Shown: positions 57,689 through 64,000 of the stretch, in pieces
Position numbering within the stretch: the first letter of the stretch is position 1
How the letters are laid out: the number at the start of each line of letters is the position of its first letter
Source: Pseudomonas fluorescens
GTDB lineage: Bacteria; Pseudomonadota; Gammaproteobacteria; Pseudomonadales; Pseudomonadaceae
Reading direction: 5' to 3'
DNA: 64,000 nt
NCBI RefSeq assembly: GCF_001902145.1
Contig: NZ_MRST01000027.1
Coordinates: 1 to 64,000 of the forward strand
The notes under the pieces: generated by a model
The model's database searches: none
The model's input: the letters and a program-made list of their open reading frames with translations, nothing else
Told to the model about the DNA's origin: nothing
Position numbers and translations under genes: made by a program

Positions 57689-60285
57689 CACAGTGTCTCC
57701 TGTGCGCTGTTCACAGAAGCAACGCGTTTATCGAATTGAACCATCGAGCACACGACGTCCACTTGTCGCAGCTGTTTGCCATCACTTTTCCCAGGCGGCA
57801 ACGCCAAGGCACATTGCTGCCCAACCTGGGTGCCCCAACTGATCAACAGCCGACGTGCGTCGTCCTTGACCCGTGCATAGAGCTGACCGCCCTGCCCGAC
57901 CACGCCGACCGATACGCCACGATCATCGTCGACCGTCGCGCCAAACGGCAGCGCACCGCCATCGGCCAAGGTCACGTTGAGTAACACGGCCTGGCCGTTG
58001 CTGGTGCCGTACTTGAGCGCCACCACCGCCCCGGCGCGTGGCGCGACCTGCTGGCTGGTTTCAGTCAGTTCGACATCCAACGAGGTACCCAATGGATCGA
58101 TCGCCACCTCGTTCAACTCATAAGGGCGCAAATAAGGCACGACGGCATTACCGCGACCGTCGAGTTTCAAACCAGGAAAACCGACCACCTTGGCCCCCTC
58201 GGCGCCCGGCGCGCTCACGACCGCCAGGGTTTCACCGCGATAAGGCGTGAAGGTCACGCCCGCCGGATGGGCAACCACGCTGCCGCTGGCATTCACAGAC
58301 AGGCTGTCATAGCCTTCGCCGCGACTGAGCGTGGCGCCGACGACGGCCTTTGGCCCGATGTACTGGCCGTTGACCGAGGTGCTGTTTGATCCGCTGGCGC
58401 CCTCATGGCCACCGGTCAGACTGTATTGATACTGACGGTCCTCGCCTGCGGTACCGCTGAGGGTGGCTTGCTCGCTGTATTGTCCTCGGGCATCGCGCAG
58501 GACACGCGCCGACAACTGTGGCTGGTTGGACGATTTACCGAACTCCAACGGCATACTCACCGTGAACAACAAGCTGTTGTCCATCTCGCCCAGGCCCACG
58601 CGGCTGCGATTGGCACTGAGGCCGTAACTGACCTGGCGCACTTGTTTGTTGTAGCTGAACTGGTACTGCACGTCCCGCCCGGGCTGGTTCCAGTAGTTCT
58701 GGGTGAAGCCGCTGAACGCCACTTGTCCCCAATCGCCAAGGCTCTGGTTGGCAGTCAGCGACAGACGACTGCGCGGACGCCCATACAATGCGGTGTCGAG
58801 CCCGTTGCGTTCGGCATCGAGCAGTTGCATGGCGTTGCTGAAATCCAGGTAGTCCTGGGTGGAAAAGCGAGTGGCGGCCACGGCAAAGTTGCTGCCGGTG
58901 CTGAGGATGTTTTTGCTGTAGGTGACACGGGCGCTCTGACCATTGGCCTGGCCACTCTTGAGCTGGGTCTGTGCCTGAGTCAGGTCAACGGCCACGGCGC
59001 CCACTGGGGTGCTGAAAGCCAGGCCACCCAGTACGGAACGGTAATCGTCGCTGCCCTGAACACCACCGTAGCCGGTAAAAATATTGGTCAGCCCCAACTG
59101 GTAAGTGCCCTGCACGAGCCTGGCCTGACGGTCGAGATAGTTATTGCGGGTTTCGCCCGCCGTCACGCTGAAACGCGAAGTACCCGGGCGCAGCAGTTGA
59201 GCGGTTGCCGCATAAGGCACGATAAAGCGCTGCTCGCTGCCGTCTGCTTCGTACACGGTGATCTCAAGGTCACCGCCATAACCGGTGGAATACAAGTCGT
59301 CGATCACGAAAGCGCCCGGCGCCACCGTGGTTTCGTATAACAGATTGCCAGCCTGGCGCACCGCAACCCTGGCCCCGGTCCGGGCGATGCCGCGGATCAC
59401 CGGCGCGTAACCACGCTGGGATTGCGGCAACATGCGGTCGTCGGTACCCAGTTGCACACCCCGGTAGGCCAAGGTGTCAAAGATTTCGCCGCTGGTGTTC
59501 GCTTCGCCCACGGTCAGCTGACTTTTCAGGCTGGTCACATCACGCTGGGCATAGGTATTGAGCGTCTGGTAAACCTGACCCGTATCCTTCTGCCAGTTCA
59601 GCGAACCGTTATGGCGCAAGCGCCAGTCGCCCAGGTTCAAGCCGGCGTTGAGGCCCAGGTAGGCCGAGTCGTAATTGCCGAAATCGGTTTTGTTGTGGTT
59701 GGCATTGAAGGTGTAGCTCAGCGTTGCGGCAGACACGCCTCGGTCCCACAGCTCGGGGCTGACATAGCCCCTGGCGTCACGACGCAAGGCGATCTGCGGG
59801 AGGCTGATGTCCAACTGTTGGTTGGCCGGAGAAAATGTCGCCGTAGCCCCTTCGATCAGTTGGTCAAGCGCCAGGCACGTAGCGTCGCTTTCCAATGCAG
59901 ACGTGGCTTGTGCCGATAGTTTGTGCATGTCCACACCGACCAACTCAAGCAAGCCGCGGGTGATACACACCACAGGATGGCTGCCGTCCGACTCGGCGTT
60001 GATGCGAATGTCCTGACGACTGGTCAGCGTGCCGTTAACCGCCACGTCCGCACGATACTGACCCGGCAACACCGGGTTGCCCTTCTCGTATTGGGTCAAA
60101 TCAAGGCTGCGCGAATCCTCTGGCAGGAAGGCGTCGTTAAATTGCACGTCTTCGGCCCATACAGAGGGCGCTGTCAACACAGCGGGCAGCAAAGCCAGGG
60201 CCTTGAGCATCAGCGCCGTTACAGAATTCAAGGCAAAGCGAGGGCTAGCCTGGCAGCCGTGGCCCAGGCGGTGGAAAGTCGTCAT
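57688..60285 (-). CDS. Outer-membrane fimbrial usher
   Basis: 865 residues. A long signal peptide (about 1-44) precedes the PapC-type N-terminal domain (VQFNDAFLP...LDLTQYEKGN), a 24-strand barrel with plug, and C-terminal domains ending near a conserved Cys pair (GQQCAL, VVCSMV). It secretes and assembles chaperone-bound subunits at the outer membrane. Its stop is coupled to the adhesin start. Confidence 0.94.
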   Translation of the reverse strand: MTTFHRLGHGCQASPRFALNSVTALMLKALALLPAVLTAPSVWAEDVQFNDAFLPEDSRSLDLTQYEKGNPVLPGQYRADVAVNGTLTSRQDIRINAESDGSHPVVCITRGLLELVGVDMHKLSAQATSALESDATCLALDQLIEGATATFSPANQQLDISLPQIALRRDARGYVSPELWDRGVSAATLSYTFNANHNKTDFGNYDSAYLGLNAGLNLGDWRLRHNGSLNWQKDTGQVYQTLNTYAQRDVTSLKSQLTVGEANTSGEIFDTLAYRGVQLGTDDRMLPQSQRGYAPVIRGIARTGARVAVRQAGNLLYETTVAPGAFVIDDLYSTGYGGDLEITVYEADGSEQRFIVPYAATAQLLRPGTSRFSVTAGETRNNYLDRQARLVQGTYQLGLTNIFTGYGGVQGSDDYRSVLGGLAFSTPVGAVAVDLTQAQTQLKSGQANGQSARVTYSKNILSTGSNFAVAATRFSTQDYLDFSNAMQLLDAERNGLDTALYGRPRSRLSLTANQSLGDWGQVAFSGFTQNYWNQPGRDVQYQFSYNKQVRQVSYGLSANRSRVGLGEMDNSLLFTVSMPLEFGKSSNQPQLSARVLRDARGQYSEQATLSGTAGEDRQYQYSLTGGHEGASGSNSTSVNGQYIGPKAVVGATLSRGEGYDSLSVNASGSVVAHPAGVTFTPYRGETLAVVSAPGAEGAKVVGFPGLKLDGRGNAVVPYLRPYELNEVAIDPLGTSLDVELTETSQQVAPRAGAVVALKYGTSNGQAVLLNVTLADGGALPFGATVDDDRGVSVGVVGQGGQLYARVKDDARRLLISWGTQVGQQCALALPPGKSDGKQLRQVDVVCSMVQFDKRVASVNSAQETL

Positions 60286-60319
60286 AAGTTACTCGTGCGC
60301 AGGCGCGTTCGCGTGAAGG

Positions 60320-61060
60320 TCAGGGCTTGAGCGGTTGCTTGATCGGCATCAAAGCGCCGTAATCATTGATGGCGTTGAACTCCACCTGAGCAGAAGCGGA
60401 CGGCGGCGACTGGAGTGTCGGCAGAGCAAACACTTTGCTTTCACCTGGACCGACCATGCCGTTTTCACTGTCGTAACGCTGGTTGCCGCTCGCCAGTGCC
60501 AGCTCTACCTGGGAAACGTGGTAGGCCGTCGGGTTGAACGCTTGCAACGCGTAGCCCTGGCCTTGCTTGATCACCGTCCACTGCACCAGGGCCGGGGCGT
60601 CAATCGGCGCACCGGGCAAGCCGTCGGGGCGGTAAAAAATCTTGATGCGCGAGCGAAATGCCATTTGCAACACATTAAGGTCCGACGCGCCTTCGGCCTT
60701 CGGCGGAATTTCCAGCACGTTGAGCCAGTACACCGATTCTTTGTTACCCGGCAGCGGCGCCCCGGTGAACATCAGGCGCAGGCTCTGGCCCTTGCTCGGA
60801 TCGATCCGCGACACGGGCGGAGAAAGTACGAAAGGCGCTTTGGAGCTGGTCGGGCTGGACTTCAGGTCACCGGTATCGACCCAGGCTTGTACGAGTGCGG
60901 GCTTCATGCCGTTGTTATTGAGCTTGACGGTGATTTCTTTCTGGTTCGCCGGGTACACCAAGCGGGTGCCGGTAATTACCACCCCGGCCATTGCCTGGGA
61001 ACAGGCCAATGCAGCAAGCGCCAGCGACGCGCCACGACGAAAGTTTTTGAAACAGGACAT
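60320..61060 (-). CDS. Periplasmic fimbrial chaperone
   Basis: 246 residues. A signal peptide (about 1-25) precedes a PapD-like two-domain fold: G-strand and cleft motifs are visible (GTRLVYPANQKEITVKLNN, VYWLNVLEIPP, RSRIKIFYRPDGLPG). It donates a strand to subunits before delivery to the usher. It lies 34 bp upstream of the usher gene and 61 bp after the pilin gene. Confidence 0.94.
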   Translation of the reverse strand: MSCFKNFRRGASLALAALACSQAMAGVVITGTRLVYPANQKEITVKLNNNGMKPALVQAWVDTGDLKSSPTSSKAPFVLSPPVSRIDPSKGQSLRLMFTGAPLPGNKESVYWLNVLEIPPKAEGASDLNVLQMAFRSRIKIFYRPDGLPGAPIDAPALVQWTVIKQGQGYALQAFNPTAYHVSQVELALASGNQRYDSENGMVGPGESKVFALPTLQSPPSASAQVEFNAINDYGALMPIKQPLKP

Positions 61061-61121
61061 AACTCACCTCATCAGCCGAATATCGGCGCGCCGGAACTCG
61101 GCGCGCTGACAAGCGAACGGC

Positions 61122-61667
61122 TTACTGATAGTCGACGTTGTAGGTCACGGAACTGATCACAGTGCCTGGCGTGGTAGCGCCGGTGGCCAGGTACTGCACG
61201 GCATACGGCATGTTGGCTGCGCCCGTACCGTCAATGGTGTTGCGGGTAGTCTGGGTACGCTGGTTGGTGTTGCCGGCCTGAATCACCGCGCCGCCCTGCG
61301 CATCCACCAATTGCAACTGTACGTTGGTGGCAGTGCCGGTCATGTTGTTCAGATTGCCGGTCACTGGGTCTACAGTGGCACCGGAGTTGAAGAAAGCGGC
61401 GGCGGTAGTGGCGGTTCCCACGCAGTTGCTCAGCTGGATATTGAAGCCCGTGCGGCCTTCAGCCTGGCCCGCCGTCGTCAGCAGGCCAGTAGAAATGGTC
61501 GGCAGTGTCACGGTGGCCACGGCCGGCGTAACCACCCCGTCCACAGCGATGGTGCAGGTCTGGTTGACCAGTTCACCGTTGAAGTTGATGGTGCCGTCGG
61601 CGGCGCTGGCAAACTGGGCAGCGGTGACGCTGAAGAGGGCGACGAGGGTAAGTGCTTGAACTTTCAT
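61122..61667 (-). CDS. Major fimbrial pilin subunit
   Basis: 181 residues. A signal peptide (1-24, FASAAD) is followed by a type 1 pilin domain: GTINFNGELVNQTCTI, a second Cys (LSNCVG), threonine-rich strands and the end SVTYNVDYQ with alternating aromatic/hydrophobic residues used for donor-strand exchange. ATG 61667 has GGAG seven bases upstream; the longer frame upstream is not signal-like. First gene of the fimbrial operon. The 210 bp before it hold the operon promoter, but no clear boxes were found. Confidence 0.92.
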   Translation of the reverse strand: MKVQALTLVALFSVTAAQFASAADGTINFNGELVNQTCTIAVDGVVTPAVATVTLPTISTGLLTTAGQAEGRTGFNIQLSNCVGTATTAAAFFNSGATVDPVTGNLNNMTGTATNVQLQLVDAQGGAVIQAGNTNQRTQTTRNTIDGTGAANMPYAVQYLATGATTPGTVISSVTYNVDYQ

Positions 61668-61876
61668 GATGCAGCTCCAAAGGATAGGTGATGAACACTG
61701 TCGCCAAGCCTCGTTGGACTGCCAGACGCCGTAGCGGCTGTGCAACAAACTCAACGGTTGTCTTGTTCGACAGGACGCATCTTCCGCCTACCGGCATGCC
61801 CAACCTGTAGTATCGATCCCTCCAAAACGTAGGAAATTTCCCACGAAGATTTCATCCTCAGCGCCTGCCGACACAT

Positions 61877-61906
61877 AAAAAAACCGCATCGTAGATGCGG
61901 TTTTTT
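61877..61906 (-). terminator. Rho-independent terminator of the sensor kinase gene
   Basis: AAAAAAACCGCATC, loop GTA, then GATGCGGTTTTTT at 61877-61906. It is symmetric, with T runs on either strand. It lies 18 bp after the kinase stop and separates it from the pilin operon. Confidence 0.93.
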
Positions 61907-61923
61907 CGTCCGGGCCTGTGCTA

Positions 61924-64000
61924 TCAGTCGAGGTAGTTATCCAAGCGCTGTTCCAACCGCTCCATGGCCTGCTGCAAGGCATCCACCGCCTCCGTCAGCA
62001 CGGCAGAATTCAAGCCCTCGCAGGCCACTTCCAGTTCCTCACAGCAATCGACCAACCATTGCGCCTGGATAATCCTCGCTCCCCCCTTGACCCGATGAGC
62101 CAAGTCGCTCAGGCCGGTCAGGTCATGCTGAGTGAACAGCTGAAGCAATCGCGCCATATCCTGAGCGTTACTGGTTGCCAAATCCTGGAGTAGGCTGCGC
62201 ACGGCGCCAGCGTCACCACGGCTCAGTTGTTCGAGACTGGTCAAGTCAACGCCCTCGATAACCGTAGAAAAATCCTGCTCTACTAGCACCGCCGCGACAG
62301 GCACCAGCGACATCAATCGTGCGTTAAGGTCATCAAGGCTGATCGGTTTGAACAGGCAATCATCCATGCCGGCGGCCAGGCAACGGTCCTTTTCTTCAGG
62401 TTGAGCGTTGGCGGTCAACCCGAGAATCATCGCCGGGGCAATCCTCCTGCTACGCTCTTCATCACGAATCGCCCGGGCCAGTTCATAGCCATTCATGAGC
62501 GGCATGCTGCAATCGGTAATCACCACATCAAAATGCTGGTGACGCCAGGCTCTGAGGCCATGGGCACCGTCTTGAGCATCGCTGACGCGATGCCCCAGGT
62601 AGTTCAACTGCTGGGACAGGAGCAACCGATTAGCCGGGTAATCATCAATCACCAATATGTTCAACATCTGGGTGGGCTGGGGCAGCAACGCGACAGGGGA
62701 CGAAGGTTCTTCCAGCGGCTCCAGGGTCGGCAGACCGACACGCACCTCCACTTGGGTACCTTGCGTCAGCTCACTGCTCAAGGTCAGGCTGCCTCCCATC
62801 ATCTCGCAGAGCGTACGGCTGATCATCAGGCCCAGGCCCGAGCCACTGCGGGCTGACTGCCCCTGGTTCGAGGCCTGGCTGAACGGATTGAACAAGCGCT
62901 GCTGGTCTTCGATGGAAATGCCGCAGCCCGTGTCCTCCACCCGCAGGCACAGCGCGACACGCTCAGCATTGGGCCCGGGCTCGGCACTGACTTGTAAACG
63001 CACATACCCCCGTGCAGTAAACTTGATCGCGTTGCTCAACAGGTTCGAGACGATCTGCTTGAACCGCAGCGGGTCTATCAGTACCTGACGGTTAAGTGTG
63101 GCGTCCAGATCGAGGATCAGGCGCAGTTGCTTTTGCCGCGCCAACCCCTCAAAGATGCGTGCTACCGATTCCACCAACTCCAGCAGGTTGGCGCGCTCCG
63201 GAGCCAGCGACAGGCGCCCTGATTCGATACGGGCAATGTCGAGGATATCGCCGATCAGGTCCAGCAACCCACGCGCAGCGCCGGAGGCGACATCGATGGA
63301 GACACGGTCCATATAGCCTTGATCGGCTTTTTTCTGTGCCAGTTCCAACATACCGATGATAGCGTTCATCGGCGTGCGGATCTCATGGCTCATGGTCGCG
63401 AGGAACGTCGTCTTGGCGCGGCTCGCATCGTCCGCGTGTTCCTTGGCTTCACGCAGGGCCTGCAGCAACTGCTGGCGCTCGCTGATATCGATCCAGCCGC
63501 CGATCATGCCGCTGACCGCGCCATCGCTGCCGCGGTATGGCAACATCCAATGGTAGATGGTCAGTACTTGATCGGTGCCCATGGTCAGGCTCCGGTCCTG
63601 TACCCGGGGCATGCCCTCTTCCATGACCTGCAAGTACTCTGCGTGATAAGCCGCCGCTTCGTTAGGGTCGCTGAGGACGCCTTCCACTACGGTCTTGCCG
63701 ATCACAGCGTCGCGCTCTACATCAAACGCACTCAGATAGCCGCTGTTACACGCTATCAACCGTCCCTGGCGATCACGCACGTAAATAGCATGGGGGGTGC
63801 CGTCGATCAGTACGCGCATGAATTCCATCTGGTCATTGAGCGCTATCTCAGCCTGCCTGCGCTTGCCCATCAGCCAGCGTAGATAAACGATCCAACCCAC
63901 TGCCGCCAGCAACAACAGGGTGGCCACGGCGAACGCCTGCAGTATCACGGTACGGTTACGCAGCCAATAGCTGTCATCTACGGCAATTTCGCTGCGCCAC
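61924..64000 (-). CDS. RocS/BvgS-type hybrid sensor histidine kinase (partial, N-terminus outside the window)
   Basis: The frame is open to the window edge (WRSEIAVDDSYWLRNRT precedes the membrane helix), so the sensor part is missing. Visible order: a membrane helix (LQAFAVATLLLLAAVGWIVY), a PAS domain, a HisKA H-box (ATMSHEIRTPMNAII), an ATPase domain (NLLSNAIKFT, DTGCGI, GSGLGLMI), a receiver (VIDDYPANRLL, phosphoacceptor Asp in VVITDCSMP, Lys in FKPIS) and a C-terminal Hpt domain (LAHRVKGGARII). This is the phosphorelay layout of BvgS and of P. aeruginosa RocS1. Its natural partner would be the REC-EAL protein in the next operon and perhaps a DNA-binding regulator upstream, outside the window. 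Confidence 0.93.
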   Translation of the reverse strand, partial: WRSEIAVDDSYWLRNRTVILQAFAVATLLLLAAVGWIVYLRWLMGKRRQAEIALNDQMEFMRVLIDGTPHAIYVRDRQGRLIACNSGYLSAFDVERDAVIGKTVVEGVLSDPNEAAAYHAEYLQVMEEGMPRVQDRSLTMGTDQVLTIYHWMLPYRGSDGAVSGMIGGWIDISERQQLLQALREAKEHADDASRAKTTFLATMSHEIRTPMNAIIGMLELAQKKADQGYMDRVSIDVASGAARGLLDLIGDILDIARIESGRLSLAPERANLLELVESVARIFEGLARQKQLRLILDLDATLNRQVLIDPLRFKQIVSNLLSNAIKFTARGYVRLQVSAEPGPNAERVALCLRVEDTGCGISIEDQQRLFNPFSQASNQGQSARSGSGLGLMISRTLCEMMGGSLTLSSELTQGTQVEVRVGLPTLEPLEEPSSPVALLPQPTQMLNILVIDDYPANRLLLSQQLNYLGHRVSDAQDGAHGLRAWRHQHFDVVITDCSMPLMNGYELARAIRDEERSRRIAPAMILGLTANAQPEEKDRCLAAGMDDCLFKPISLDDLNARLMSLVPVAAVLVEQDFSTVIEGVDLTSLEQLSRGDAGAVRSLLQDLATSNAQDMARLLQLFTQHDLTGLSDLAHRVKGGARIIQAQWLVDCCEELEVACEGLNSAVLTEAVDALQQAMERLEQRLDNYLD

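Overview
This window looks like the chromosome of a Pseudomonas of the P. fluorescens group. The DNA is GC-rich, REP palindromes of the TAGGAGCGAGCTTGCTCGCGA type are scattered between genes, and the gene content is typical of that group: a viscosin-type lipopeptide cluster, mdeR/mdeA, a Cup-like fimbrial operon and many LysR, AraC and GlxA regulators. No rRNA, tRNA, CRISPR array, insertion sequence or prophage gene was recognised.

Layout. Bases 1-684 hold the tail of an unidentified gene, one copy of a long structured repeat and two REP palindromes. Bases 685-3506 hold a membrane protein with a degenerate GGDEF domain, an AraC regulator and a convergent LysR regulator. Bases 3723-8701 hold a minus-strand operon (ABM-domain membrane protein, YtcJ-type amidohydrolase, YcaC hydrolase), with a MarR regulator that is divergent from a PLP aminotransferase. 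Bases 8760-15635 are dense in regulators: LysR, a short AraC, two convergent paralogous winged-helix/STAND-type ATPases whose 3' ends overlap, and a GlxA-type regulator. Then come a pirin, a secreted peptide made of six 13-residue repeats, and the divergent pair mdeR/mdeA.

The centre of the window (19158-48948) is a lipopeptide locus on the minus strand. A four-module NRPS and a three-module NRPS with tandem thioesterases overlap by 4 bp. They are followed, across 1.7 kb of repeats, by macA and macB (export) and a convergent LuxR regulator. Adenylation codes read by eye give Thr-Val/Ile-Leu-Ser from the first enzyme and Leu-Ser-Val/Ile from the second. These match residues 3-9 of viscosin-group nonapeptides. 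The two-module starter NRPS is absent, as in the split viscosin and massetolide loci. The second His of the epimerisation motif in the fourth condensation domain is Tyr, which suggests L-Leu at position 5.

Right of the NRPS are tal (transaldolase) overlapping a GlxA regulator, an NDH-2-like flavoprotein, another repeat-rich gap and a SotB-like MFS exporter. The last 9.5 kb is a chaperone-usher fimbrial operon: pilin, chaperone, usher, adhesin, a REC-EAL c-di-GMP phosphodiesterase, a degenerate receiver protein and a small fimbrial-like protein. It is preceded by a BvgS/RocS-type hybrid sensor kinase that runs off the window. This resembles the Roc control of cup fimbriae in P. aeruginosa.

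The most unusual non-coding signal is a roughly 300-bp intergenic element present in six copies (124, 23167, 23551, 23984, 24361 and 52799). It can fold into several hairpins whose arms change in compensating pairs between copies. Four copies are arranged as two head-to-head pairs inside a tandem duplication between the NRPS genes and macA.
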